Part shown: in pieces, positions 24,346 through 31,978 of the stretch | Numbering within the stretch: the stretch's first letter is position 1 | Layout: each line of letters starts with the position of its first letter | Assembly: GCA_031410915.1 (NCBI GenBank) | Contig: JANNZY010000059.1 | Coordinates: 1-43,614 of the forward strand | Direction: 5' to 3' | DNA length: 43,614 nt | Source: WLMZ01 sp031410915 | GTDB taxonomy: Bacteria; Actinomycetota; Acidimicrobiia; Acidimicrobiales; Ilumatobacteraceae | Notes under the pieces: model-generated | What the model saw: only the letters and a program-made list of their open reading frames with translations | Databases searched by the model: none | What the model was told of the DNA's origin: nothing | Made by a program: the position numbers and the translations under genes

Positions 24346-24767
24346 AGCACCTCGGAGTTGCCCTCGCGCCACATCGGGACGAGCTCGCGGAACTGGATCC
24401 GCCAACCGTCCGGCGTGCGCACCATGCGATCCTCGTAGCGGCCGCCGATGATGAAGTTCGGCCCGCCGTTGGCCGCGTCGCTGCGGATGTGTTGAGCCTG
24501 CAGGTAACAGCGGCACGTGGCCGAGTTGCCGTCCGGCGCGATCGTGACCTGATGGTTCGACACCATGTGCTGGCTGTCGTCCAGCGGATCGAGCGCCGCC
24601 TTGATGCGCGCCTTGATCGCTTCGACGCCGGTCAGCAACGGCGCGGCCAGCACGGCGGTCACGTCGTTGCTGAACACGTCGTCCAGCGCGTCCCAGTCGT
24701 GGGTGTCGATCGCCCAGCAGTAGGCAATCGTGAGGTCGATGATCGCGGTGCGGTCAGCCAGGTCCAT
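24330..24767 (-). CDS. NTF2/SnoaL-like protein
   Basis: This 145-residue protein with MDLADRTAIIDLTIAYCWA, WDALDDVFSNDVTAVLA and a C-terminal sheet ending WRIQFRELVPMW is SnoaL_4-like. Its 3' end overlaps the convergent Rieske gene by 16 bp. In several ring-hydroxylating systems the small beta subunit has an NTF2 fold, so pairing with the neighbouring Rieske protein is conceivable. However, the opposite orientation and the sequence type make an independent role as likely. Confidence 0.8.
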   Translation of the reverse strand: MDLADRTAIIDLTIAYCWAIDTHDWDALDDVFSNDVTAVLAAPLLTGVEAIKARIKAALDPLDDSQHMVSNHQVTIAPDGNSATCRCYLQAQHIRSDAANGGPNFIIGGRYEDRMVRTPDGWRIQFRELVPMWREGNSEVLHRST

Positions 24768-24772
24768 CGGCC

Positions 24773-24781
24773 GAACTTACC
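24773..24781. promoter_or_regulatory. Half-site GAACTTACC in divergent gap
   Basis: This 9-mer is identical to the left part of site E (29823-29831). It lies in the 23-bp gap between the divergent starts at 24767 and 24791. The right arm is not conserved, so it may be chance or a weak half-site. Confidence 0.25.
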
Positions 24782-24790
24782 GGGGGCGAC

Positions 24791-25297
24791 GTGACCAGAT
24801 CGCCGTTGGAGCGACCCGTGCAGATCGCGTACGCGGTCAGCGACGTCACCGCAGCCGCCCAACGCTTCGCCGCGTCCACCGGCGCGGGTCCGTTCTTCGT
24901 CGTGCCACACATTGCGGTGACCGCCTCACGAGTGCACGGCGTCGACGCGCTGTTCGATCACTCGTCGGCGTACGGGCAGTGGGGTGACGTGATGGTCGAG
25001 CTCGTCGCCGAGCACTCGCCGCCGATCGTCGTGCCCGACAGCGGCGTGCACCACGTCGCGTTCATGGTGCCGTCGCTGGCCGATGCCACGTCGTGGTGTG
25101 TCGCGCAGGGTTGGGCCGAAGCGCTGTGGGCGCACACCAGTGGCGGGCAGGAGTTCGTGTTCCACGACGCGCGTCCTGCACTCGGCCACCTCGTCGAGCT
25201 CTACGAGCCGTCGGACAGATTGCTCGGCTTCTACCGAATGGTCGCCGATGCGTCAACCGGCTGGGACGGCTCGTCGCCGGTGCGCAGCTTCGGCTGA
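24791..25297 (+). CDS. VOC-family protein (glyoxalase/dioxygenase superfamily)
   Basis: This 168-residue protein starts at GTG 24791 after GGGGGCGAC. It has two beta-alpha-beta-beta-beta modules: VQIAYAVSDVTAAAQRFAASTGAGPFF and HHVAFMVPSLADATSWCVAQG, with a late HLVELYEP strand. HHVAF and the Glu of ELYEP are typical metal-binding positions of Glyoxalase_4-type proteins such as methylmalonyl-CoA epimerase relatives. The first module lacks the usual His in its first strand (AYAV), so metal binding may be altered. It stands alone on the plus strand between two minus-strand units. Confidence 0.8.
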   Translation: MTRSPLERPVQIAYAVSDVTAAAQRFAASTGAGPFFVVPHIAVTASRVHGVDALFDHSSAYGQWGDVMVELVAEHSPPIVVPDSGVHHVAFMVPSLADATSWCVAQGWAEALWAHTSGGQEFVFHDARPALGHLVELYEPSDRLLGFYRMVADASTGWDGSSPVRSFG

Positions 25298-25309
25298 CGA
25301 CATCGCCGG

Positions 25310-25714
25310 TCAGCGCAGCGGGAGCCACCAGTCGGCGACCTGCGCGGCAAAGCGCTTCGTGTACGCGACGGTCAAGTCGTCGGCGTCCGCTGCCGCGTCC
25401 TGCATCTCGGTCGGCGGCAGGTCGCTGGCACTCTGCACGGGATCGACGAACTCGATCCGGATCGACTCCATCACCTTACCGAGCTGCGGTCCGAACGTCT
25501 CGTGATGGTCGCTCGTCTGGTGGGCGATGAAGGTCTGGAAGTCGTCGCAGGCAACGATCGCGTAGTACTGGCGCGGCTCGGCCTTGCGCCAGTACTCGTA
25601 GCGGCGTAGACCCGGCTCGACGCGATGCGAGATCTCGTACAACTCGGTGGCGAGCGCCTCGAACGTGGCCTCGCCGCCTTCGACGACGGTGATGTGAGCG
25701 ATGAGCGTGGACAT
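25310..25714 (-). CDS. Antibiotic biosynthesis monooxygenase (ABM)-domain protein
   Basis: This 134-residue protein has a ferredoxin-like alpha+beta barrel pattern: STLIAHITVVEGGEATFEALATEL, EPGLRRYEYWRKAEPRQYYAIVACDDFQTFIAHQ and SDHHETFGPQL. ABM domains act as cofactor-free monooxygenases, haem-degrading enzymes or binding proteins. The C-terminal about 45 residues are extra and end with WWLPLR. It is the last gene of the thiolase operon, 11 bp after the VOC gene. Confidence 0.8.
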   Translation of the reverse strand: MSTLIAHITVVEGGEATFEALATELYEISHRVEPGLRRYEYWRKAEPRQYYAIVACDDFQTFIAHQTSDHHETFGPQLGKVMESIRIEFVDPVQSASDLPPTEMQDAAADADDLTVAYTKRFAAQVADWWLPLR

Positions 25715-25725
25715 CGACGAGCCGA

Positions 25726-26196
25726 TCAGGCGAGCGGTCCGCCGGCGAACCAGCGCTCGAACATCGGGCGGATCGCACTCGACACGAACTCAACGATGAT
25801 GCCGGTCGGGGGTACGACATAGGTGAACGCGCCGTAGCCCTCGTCCGGGCCGCGCTGGCCGAGCGCGACCGCCCAGCCAAGGTCCACCATCCGCTGCGTG
25901 TCGGCCGCGACGTCGTCGGACCACACCCCCATGTGGTGCAGGCCGGGTTGCTCGCGCCCGTCCCAGATCGAGCCGGGCTCGCCCTCCAGCAACTCGATGT
26001 GCTGTGGGCCGTCTCCGGCCGAGTAGGTGAAGCGCAGCGCGACCGTGGACGCACCGACACCGGGTAGCCACACCTGCTGCTCGCGCTGTTGCGGCTCGCA
26101 CCACGTGACACCGAGCGAGTCGCCGAGCTCGGCCATCGCCGCGTCGAGGTTCGGCACGCGGACACCGTGGTGGTACGCCTGGCTGTAGTCGAACAT
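25726..26196 (-). CDS. VOC-family protein (glyoxalase-like)
   Basis: This 156-residue protein with YHHGVRVPNLDAAMAELGDSLGVTW in the first module and LHHMGVWSDDVAADTQRMVDLGW in the second ends in a strand with IIVEFVSS. Both modules keep the expected metal-binding His (HHG, HHMG), and a Glu lies in IVEFV. It starts at ATG 26196, sharing one base with the synthetase stop (TGATG). It resembles epimerases or lyases acting on CoA esters and is a likely partner of the adjacent ligase and thiolase. The reaction is unknown. Confidence 0.83.
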   Translation of the reverse strand: MFDYSQAYHHGVRVPNLDAAMAELGDSLGVTWCEPQQREQQVWLPGVGASTVALRFTYSAGDGPQHIELLEGEPGSIWDGREQPGLHHMGVWSDDVAADTQRMVDLGWAVALGQRGPDEGYGAFTYVVPPTGIIVEFVSSAIRPMFERWFAGGPLA

Positions 26197-27734
26197 CAGA
26201 TCCTCCTGTCGTGGCCCGCCCAGTAGGGCGCGCGCAATGGCTGCTTCTGGATCTTGCCGGTGCCGGTTCGGGGGATGGACCCGATGAAGTCCACCGAGCG
26301 CGGCGCCTTGTAACCGGCGAGCAACGTGCGGCAGTGCGCGATGAGTTCGGCCGCGAGCTCATCGCTGGCCACGAACGGATCGGCGACCTGCACGACCGCT
26401 TTGACGCTCTCGCCGAACTCCTCGTCGGGCACACCGATCACGGCAACGTCTTCGACCGCGGCGTGCGCCGCGAGCGCACCCTCGATCTCGGCCGGGTAGA
26501 TGTTGACGCCGCCGCTGATGATCATGTCGATCTTGCGATCCGACAGCCACAGGTAGCCGTCGGCATCGATGTAGCCGATGTCGCCGGTGGTAAACACACC
26601 CGGCTCGCGATGTGCGGCGGCAGTCTTGGCCTCGTCGTTGTGGTACGTGAACGCGGTACCCATCTTGTTGCGGAAGTACAGCGTGCCCTCCGCGCCGGGC
26701 GCGACGGGCTCGTCGTCGGCGCCGACGACGATGACGTCGACGGTGTCGAGCGGCTTGCCGACGCTGCCCCCCTTGGCCAGCCACGACTCTGCGTCGATCG
26801 TCGAGATGATCGAGCCCTCGGTGGATCCGTAGTACTCGCTGACCTTCGGACCGAACCAGTCGATCAGAGCTCGCTTGACGACGGGTGGGCACGGGGCTGC
26901 GCCGTGCCAGACGACGGACAGCGACGAACCGTCGAAGCGCTCGCGTACATCGGCGGGAACGTCGAGCAGACGCTTCATCTGCGTCGGCACGAGATGCGTG
27001 TTGGTGACGCGGTGACGGTCGATCAACTCCAACGCCTCGGCCGAGTCGTAGCGGTGCTGCATCACGACCGACGACCCGGCCACCATCGGCAGGAACGAGA
27101 ACGCCCACTGCGCCGAGTGATAGACCGGTCCGCACAGCAGCGTGCGTCCCGGTACGGGCAGCATCGCCGAGAAGCCGGATGCGATCAACGTGAGGATGTC
27201 CGGTGTCAACTCGGTCATGCTGGCCAGCGAGCCGCGCACCCCCTTGGGTCGTCCGGTCGTGCCCGACGTGTAGAACATCGGCCCGCCGAGACGAGCGTCG
27301 GCCGGCGATGCGGCCGACCCGCTGGCGACGAGTGGCTCGTAGTCCTGGTCCAGCGTGACGACCAAGCGAACCGACTCGGACCGCGGGTCGGACAATGCGA
27401 TCGTGACCTGCTCGGCGTAGCGCGGGTCGACGAACACGGCGACCGGCCGCGAGTCGTCGAACACGTACGCCAACTCGTCGGCCACCCAATGCCAGTTGAC
27501 GGGCACGTAGGTCCAACCGCCGTGCGAACACGCGAGCGCGATCTCGAACCACTCGCGCCGGTTGCCGGCGATGATCGCCACCGTGTCACCGGCGTGCAAC
27601 CCGCGGTCACGGAGTGCATGGACGAGCCGATTGACGCGTTCGTCGAGCTCGGCCCAACTCGTGGTGCCGAACTCGTCGATCAACGCAGCCTCGTCGCCTT
27701 GCGTCTCGGCCAGCTTCTCGGTCAGCGTCGCCAT
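26196..27734 (-). CDS. Acyl-CoA synthetase (ANL superfamily)
   Basis: This 512-residue ligase has P-loop YTSGTTGRPKG, A5 motif YYGSTEGS, A7/A8 region FTTGDIGYIDADGYLWLSDRKIDMIISGGVNIYP (written here only to name TGD and the DRK hinge), and the A10 Lys in RTGTGKIQKQPLR. Unlike the synthetase at 15896, the ribose-binding Asp is kept. Substrate-pocket context (VYHSAQWAFSFLP) is like that of steroid or fatty-acid CoA ligases of the FadD3/FadD17/FadD19 style, but no assignment is safe. It sits between an NTF2-like gene and a VOC gene. Confidence 0.9.
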   Translation of the reverse strand: MATLTEKLAETQGDEAALIDEFGTTSWAELDERVNRLVHALRDRGLHAGDTVAIIAGNRREWFEIALACSHGGWTYVPVNWHWVADELAYVFDDSRPVAVFVDPRYAEQVTIALSDPRSESVRLVVTLDQDYEPLVASGSAASPADARLGGPMFYTSGTTGRPKGVRGSLASMTELTPDILTLIASGFSAMLPVPGRTLLCGPVYHSAQWAFSFLPMVAGSSVVMQHRYDSAEALELIDRHRVTNTHLVPTQMKRLLDVPADVRERFDGSSLSVVWHGAAPCPPVVKRALIDWFGPKVSEYYGSTEGSIISTIDAESWLAKGGSVGKPLDTVDVIVVGADDEPVAPGAEGTLYFRNKMGTAFTYHNDEAKTAAAHREPGVFTTGDIGYIDADGYLWLSDRKIDMIISGGVNIYPAEIEGALAAHAAVEDVAVIGVPDEEFGESVKAVVQVADPFVASDELAAELIAHCRTLLAGYKAPRSVDFIGSIPRTGTGKIQKQPLRAPYWAGHDRRI

Positions 27735-27735
27735 G

Positions 27736-28194
27736 TCAGGCCTTGCGGCCGATCGGATACCACTCGACGTCGAAGTGATGCTGGCCGGCGACGCGCAGTG
27801 TGCGCTCGGCGATCAGCCATCGCTCCCCGCGACGCACGAGGCGATCGTGGTAGCGGGCCCACAGCGTCGCGTCCGGCTGATCGTCGGGATAGCGGTGCCA
27901 CGCGTACAGATATGTGATCGAGGTCGCGGTGTCACCGTCGTCGGCGAACGTGACCTCGATGTTGGACACGTGATGGCTGGTCGCTGCGAAGCGCGGCAAC
28001 CCCGTCGCGAGCCGCTGCTCGAGCGTCGCTGCGCCGTGCGTGGGCTCACCGAGGCCGGGACCGTAGTCGACGACACAGTCCTCGGTGAACAGCGCGGCCA
28101 CCGCAGGTGCGTCGACGAGGTCGACGTTGCGGCAGTACGCGTGGATCACATCGACGATGGCCTGCCGATCGAGCAAGCGTTGGAGCCCACCCAC
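27736..28194 (-). CDS. NTF2/SnoaL-like protein
   Basis: This 152-residue protein has RLLDRQAIVDVIHAYCRNVDLVD, LFTEDCVVDYGPGLG, HHVSNIEVTFADDGDTATS and WLIAERTLRVAGQ, a full SnoaL_4 pattern with the Tyr/Arg and Asp/His positions often seen in hydratase-like members. It starts at GTG 28194, two bases after the thiolase stop. It could hydrate an unsaturated CoA ester for the adjacent thiolase. This is inference from position. Confidence 0.8.
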   Translation of the reverse strand: MGGLQRLLDRQAIVDVIHAYCRNVDLVDAPAVAALFTEDCVVDYGPGLGEPTHGAATLEQRLATGLPRFAATSHHVSNIEVTFADDGDTATSITYLYAWHRYPDDQPDATLWARYHDRLVRRGERWLIAERTLRVAGQHHFDVEWYPIGRKA

Positions 28195-28196
28195 GA

Positions 28197-29345
28197 TCAG
28201 CGCGACAAGATGGTGACGCCGGAGATGCCGGGCGCGCCGTAGACGTGGGTGTACGCCGTCTTCGGCTCGTTCGGCACCTGACGCTCGCCGGCGTCGCCGC
28301 GCAGCTGCAGCACGTTCTCGTAGACTTGACGCAGACCGGACGCGCCGATCGGCTCGCCGTTGGCCAGGCAGCCCCCGTCGGTGTTGACCGGGAATCGGCC
28401 ACCGATCTCGGTTTCGCCGTTCTGGATCATCGACTCCTGCTCGCCGTGCTCGCAGAACCCGTTCTCGGCCATGTGCATCACCTCGGCACCGGACTCCGTG
28501 TCCTGCAACTGGGCCAGGTCGATGTCGTCGGGTCCCATGCCGGCCATCTCGAACGCAGCCTTGGACGCATCGACCGTGGGGCCCGCGTTGTGCTGCAGGG
28601 CGATCGAGGGCGCGAGCACCTCGAAGCTGCCGAAACGGCGCGAACGCACGACGGTGGCCTTGAGGTAGATCGGGCGGTCGGTGTAGTCCTTGGCCGTGTC
28701 GGCGCGAGCCAGGATCAGCGCGACGCCGCCTTCGCCGGGCGAGCAGAACATGTACTGCGTCAGCGGGTACGACAGCATCGCGGAGTCGAGCACCTCTTGC
28801 TCGGACAGCGGCTTACGTCGCCACGCCATCGGGTTCAGAGCACCGTTGCGGAACGCCTTCTCGCTGACCTTGGCGAGCGTGCTCTGGGTGATGCCGTACT
28901 CATGCATGTAGCGGTTGATCTTCATGCCGAAGAACTGCGTGGTGAGCGCGAGCCCACTCGCGCCGTACCAATCGCCGAGACCGGCACCACGGGTGTTGAC
29001 GCGAAACGCACCGCGCTCGTGCTTGTCGAACCCGATCGCGATGCCGAGGTCGAAGACACCCGACTTGATCGTGTTGAACGCGCTGAACAACGCCGAGCCA
29101 CCCGTTGCGCAACCGTTGGCCACGTTGATGAACTGCAGCCCGGTCAGGCCGAGGTGCGACACCATCGTGTCGGCAGCGCCCGCAGCGAGCGAGCCTCCGA
29201 ACGCGAACTGCATGTCGTCCCACTTGAGTCCACAGTCGGCAAGTGCGCGACGCACTGCGATCACTCCCTGGTCCATGCCGGTCAAGTCGTCGTGACGACC
29301 GAACTCGTGCATGCCGATACCGACGATCGCGACATCGTCGCTCAT
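28197..29345 (-). CDS. Thiolase-family lipid-transfer protein, nucleophilic Cys retained
   Basis: This 382-residue SCP-x/Ltp-type thiolase has the active-site loop NVANGCATGGSALFSAF with Cys79. The C-terminal motif is NTDGGCLANGEPIGASG, where the usual GHP His is Glu, as in many actinobacterial Ltp proteins. It cleaves or forms a beta-keto or beta-hydroxy acyl-CoA bond. Its start overlaps the DUF35 gene stop as ATGA. This pairing is typical of thiolase-DUF35 complexes in side-chain degradation. Compare the Cys-less partner at 35524. Confidence 0.87.
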   Translation of the reverse strand: MSDDVAIVGIGMHEFGRHDDLTGMDQGVIAVRRALADCGLKWDDMQFAFGGSLAAGAADTMVSHLGLTGLQFINVANGCATGGSALFSAFNTIKSGVFDLGIAIGFDKHERGAFRVNTRGAGLGDWYGASGLALTTQFFGMKINRYMHEYGITQSTLAKVSEKAFRNGALNPMAWRRKPLSEQEVLDSAMLSYPLTQYMFCSPGEGGVALILARADTAKDYTDRPIYLKATVVRSRRFGSFEVLAPSIALQHNAGPTVDASKAAFEMAGMGPDDIDLAQLQDTESGAEVMHMAENGFCEHGEQESMIQNGETEIGGRFPVNTDGGCLANGEPIGASGLRQVYENVLQLRGDAGERQVPNEPKTAYTHVYGAPGISGVTILSR

Positions 29346-29782
29346 GATTGGCCTCCTGAGACTGGCTGGAATGCGAACGTGACGACTTCGTTGCCGTTGT
29401 CGTCTGTGGCGAGCGGGACGATGACGAGTTCCATTTCCATCCCGATCGAGAGCTTGGCCGGATCGGCCTCGGTGAGCCTGGCCTCGACCTTGACCTCACC
29501 GGGCAATTCGACGTAGCCGACGCCGAACGCCTCGAACTCGCCCGGCGCCGTGCGACCGGCGTAGGGCGGCGCCTTGGGCGGGAAGCCCTGGACGGTCCAG
29601 GTCCACAGCGTGCCGCGACGCGCCAGTTCCACCGTCTCGGTCTCCTCGCCGGTGCACTTCGGGCATCCCGACTGGGTCGGGAACATGTGGTTGCCGCAGT
29701 TCGTGCAGCGGCTCCCGATGAGGTGTGGTTCGTCGGCTGGCCAGGTGAAGATGCCTGGACTGACGGGTACCTGCGTTGGCAT
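29342..29782 (-). CDS. Zn-ribbon OB-fold (DUF35) protein
   Basis: This 146-residue protein has an N-terminal rubredoxin-like zinc ribbon (Cys26, Cys29, Cys40, Cys43) and a C-terminal OB fold (RRGTLWTWTVQGFPPKAPPY, FEAFGVGYVELPGEVKVEARL). DUF35 proteins bind acyl-CoA and hold the thiolase partner encoded immediately downstream. The start ATG 29782 is preceded by AGGGGAAG. It is the first gene of the 29782-25310 operon and follows a double dyad. Confidence 0.9.
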   Translation of the reverse strand: MPTQVPVSPGIFTWPADEPHLIGSRCTNCGNHMFPTQSGCPKCTGEETETVELARRGTLWTWTVQGFPPKAPPYAGRTAPGEFEAFGVGYVELPGEVKVEARLTEADPAKLSIGMEMELVIVPLATDDNGNEVVTFAFQPVSGGQS

Positions 29783-29798
29783 TGAGCTTCCCCTCGCG

Positions 29799-29842
29799 AT
29801 TGATCGTCTGGCTCGTTCGGAAGAACTTACCAGACGATCAAT
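29799..29842. promoter_or_regulatory. Long inverted repeat upstream of the DUF35-thiolase operon
   Basis: ATTGATCGTCTGG (29799-29811) and CCAGACGATCAAT (29830-29842) are perfect 13-bp inverted arms separated by 18 bp. The inner edge of the left arm starts 17 bp upstream of the ATG at 29782. The right arm overlaps site E. Two regulator dimers, or a stable leader hairpin, are possible. Confidence 0.7.
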
Positions 29843-29843
29843 T
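29824..29843. promoter_or_regulatory. Operator-like dyad (site E)
   Basis: AACTTACCAGACGATCAATT matches site A arms at 12 of 16 positions with 4-bp spacing. A weaker second copy reads on the opposite strand across the left arm of the long inverted repeat, suggesting a tandem operator. Confidence 0.5.
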
Positions 29844-29872
29844 AATCGCGAGAAGTCGGAGGTCCGGCCTGG

Positions 29873-30064
29873 TCAGCCACCCATTGTGGTGGTGGATTCT
29901 CCGGCCACGGTGTCGGGCGTGACGACCGATTTAGGCGTCACGGAAGCTGGCACGACCGGGACGGTGGTGTCGTTGCTGTCGTCGTCGCTGCCGCACGAAG
30001 CGGCCGCCACGGTGAGCAGCGCTGTCGAGCCGGCCAGAACTGCGGCGCGCTTGAAGGAACGCAT
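29873..30064 (-). CDS. Small lipoprotein of unknown function
   Basis: This 63-residue exported peptide has MRSFKRAAVLAGSTALL, then lipobox TVAAASC with Cys24. The mature part is only about 40 residues, low in complexity and rich in Asp, Thr, Val and Pro. The ATG at 30064 is preceded by AAGGGAG at good spacing, so it is a real gene. The mature sequence resembles the linker of the ABC binding lipoprotein at 13069 without any domain after it. It may be a surface-anchored small protein or a remnant of a binding protein. Confidence 0.7.
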   Translation of the reverse strand: MRSFKRAAVLAGSTALLTVAAASCGSDDDSNDTTVPVVPASVTPKSVVTPDTVAGESTTTMGG

Positions 30065-30138
30065 TGGATTCTCCCTTGGGGTTCACGCCGCCCGCTGGGC
30101 GAACTCGTACCAGGACGCCACGCCCCGGGATACCTCAA

Positions 30139-30939
30139 TCAGTTGTGACGGATGCCAGCGGCGATCGCAGCGATGTGCGCGTCCGGGTTGGCCCACCCCG
30201 TTGCACTGCACACCTCCAGCGACATCGGGACGCGACAGCCGGTGCCACGCACTGCGGCGATGAAGCCGTCGATGTCGAACTCGCCCTGGCCCGGCGGCCG
30301 GCGGTTGGCGAGACAGTCGGTGTAGTAGTCGGGGTTCTCCGGCCGCAGCGTGCCGTCGTTCATCTGGATGCCGGTGATCATCTCGCCGGGCAGCGCGGCG
30401 ATGCCCGCCAGGTCGCGTGCGCCGCGCTCGTGGTGCCAGATGTCGACACAGATTCCGCCGTTGGGCCGCCCCGCGTCCTCGACGATCTGGCGCGCATCGT
30501 GCACCGAGACGATGTCGGTGAACGGCAGGAACTCCAGGCCGACGACCAGTCCGTGATCGCCGGCGCGGTCGCACAGCGATCCGAACGCTTGCGCCGCGGC
30601 AGCCTTGTCGTCGCCGGCCGGCCCGATCACCTGGAGGTAGCGGCACTCGAACTCGTCGGCCATGCGCCACGCGACCGCTTCCATCTCGGGCTTGCCGAGA
30701 CCGGGGATCACCTCGATCTCGGCCAGGCAGACGCCGTGCTCGGCGAGCAGGTCGCGCAGCCCGTGCGGCGCGAACCCTTCGCGCTCGAGTTGCTCGTAGT
30801 GACCGATGTAGAGACCGATCGCGGCGAAGCCGTTCGTCGCCGCCAGGCGCACGCGGTCCTCGATCGGATGCGTGCGGCTGAGACTGAAATGACTGAGGAC
30901 CAACTCGTCCGGGCCGAGATCCCGAGGTCTAGTTTGCAT
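30139..30939 (-). CDS. Sugar phosphate isomerase/epimerase-like TIM-barrel protein
   Basis: This 266-residue AP_endonuc_2-type TIM barrel starts MQTRPRDLG at ATG 30939. Metal-binding positions follow the family order: Glu in VGLEFLPF, Asp/His in CVDIWHHERG, IQMNDG and Glu in MSLEVCS. Relatives include xylose-isomerase-like, hydroxypyruvate-isomerase-like and inosose-dehydratase proteins. It is divergent from an SDR with a 33-bp gap, a frequent pairing. The substrate is unknown. Confidence 0.83.
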   Translation of the reverse strand: MQTRPRDLGPDELVLSHFSLSRTHPIEDRVRLAATNGFAAIGLYIGHYEQLEREGFAPHGLRDLLAEHGVCLAEIEVIPGLGKPEMEAVAWRMADEFECRYLQVIGPAGDDKAAAAQAFGSLCDRAGDHGLVVGLEFLPFTDIVSVHDARQIVEDAGRPNGGICVDIWHHERGARDLAGIAALPGEMITGIQMNDGTLRPENPDYYTDCLANRRPPGQGEFDIDGFIAAVRGTGCRVPMSLEVCSATGWANPDAHIAAIAAGIRHN

Positions 30940-30972
30940 CACGCGCTCAGCATGACACAGGAGGAGCAGCAC

Positions 30973-31800
30973 ATGGCAGGTCGTCTAGAAGGCAAGGTCG
31001 CGGTCGTCACCGGCGGCGCGAGTGGCATCGGCGCGGCAACCGTGCGCCGCTTCGTGGAGGAGGGCGCGTCCGTCGTGATCGCCGATCTGCAACGCGAGCT
31101 CGGTGAATCGCTGGCCGCAGAGCTCGGTGCGTCGACACGATTCATCGCCACCGATGTGACGCAGGAGGCAGATGTCGAAGCGATGGTGAACCTCGCAGTC
31201 AGCGAGTTCGGACGCCTCGACGTGATGTTCAACAACGCGGGCATCGTCGGCGCGATCGGCAACATCGCCGACACGCCCGTCGACAACTGGGACCGCACGG
31301 TCGCAGTGTTGTTGCGCGGCGTGTTCCTGGGCACCAAGCACGCGGCACGCGTGATGAAGCCGCAGGGGTCGGGGACGATCATCTCGACGTCGAGCACTGC
31401 GGGCATCCTCGGTGGCCTCGGCCCGCACTGCTACACAGCGTGCAAGCACGCCGTGATCGGCCTCACCAAGTCGGTGGCGTCCGAGCTCGGGTCCAGCGGC
31501 ATCCGCGTCAACGCGATCTCGCCGGGCAGCACGGTCAGCCCGATGACGGCCGGCGTCATCACTGGCGACGCCGGCGCCCTGGAGGCAGCGACGACGTCGA
31601 TCGCCGCCGGTTCGCACCTCGGTATCGCCGGCATGCCGATCGACATCGCCAACGCGGCGCTGTACCTGGCGTGCGACGAGAGCCGCTACGTGACCGGCCA
31701 CACCCTCGTCGTCGACGCCGGCCAGACCACCAACGGTGGCAGCGCTCGCTTCCACAACCAGCCCGCCGCCCTCCTGCGCGAAGCCGGCGTCCGCGAGTAG
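30973..31800 (+). CDS. SDR-family oxidoreductase
   Basis: This 275-residue classical SDR has TGGASGIG (13-20), acidic IADLQ after beta-2 (favouring NAD), NNAG (87-90), Ser140/141, Tyr154 and Lys158 (YTACK). The late SDESRYVTGHTL-type motif is present as CDESRYVTGHTLVVDAG. The start ATG 30973 is chosen because AGGAGGA ends 8 bases upstream. An ATG at 30952 has no such site. It resembles 3-alpha/20-beta-hydroxysteroid or cyclohexanol dehydrogenases. The C-terminus has an extra about 20 residues after the usual end. Confidence 0.88.
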   Translation: MAGRLEGKVAVVTGGASGIGAATVRRFVEEGASVVIADLQRELGESLAAELGASTRFIATDVTQEADVEAMVNLAVSEFGRLDVMFNNAGIVGAIGNIADTPVDNWDRTVAVLLRGVFLGTKHAARVMKPQGSGTIISTSSTAGILGGLGPHCYTACKHAVIGLTKSVASELGSSGIRVNAISPGSTVSPMTAGVITGDAGALEAATTSIAAGSHLGIAGMPIDIANAALYLACDESRYVTGHTLVVDAGQTTNGGSARFHNQPAALLREAGVRE

Positions 31801-31891
31801 CTGTGTCGGTCTGCGCCTCGGCTTGTGAGCCGCAGTCGCTCAACCCGACGGAGGCCCTGATCGGCAGCGAGAAACGCAGCCGAATGCGGGA

Positions 31892-31978
31892 TCATGCCCC
31901 GATGACGATCACCATTGCGTTGCCTTCGGGGTCGGCAACTCGCCAGCGATCCTCCAAGTCGTCACAAGCCTCGTCAGC
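31892..31978 (-). pseudogene. 3' remnant of a VOC/glyoxalase gene
   Basis: An open 28-codon minus-strand piece ends at TGA 31894-31892. Its product ends RWRVADPEGNAMVIVIGA, the characteristic last strand of VOC proteins (DPEGN). Upstream it runs, in a different frame, straight into the 3' end of the amidohydrolase gene (stop 31976-31974) and meets a stop there, with no start codon of its own. The rest of the VOC gene is missing, so this marks an old deletion or insertion junction. Confidence 0.65.

Noticed and set aside
26211..27917. 568-codon plus-strand frame opposite the acyl-CoA synthetase
   Set aside because: The minus-strand gene has all ANL motifs in order. The plus frame has none.
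30921..30940. TCTAGTTTG as a sixth site of the left regulon
   Set aside because: Only one arm shows resemblance. The other arm and spacing do not fit.
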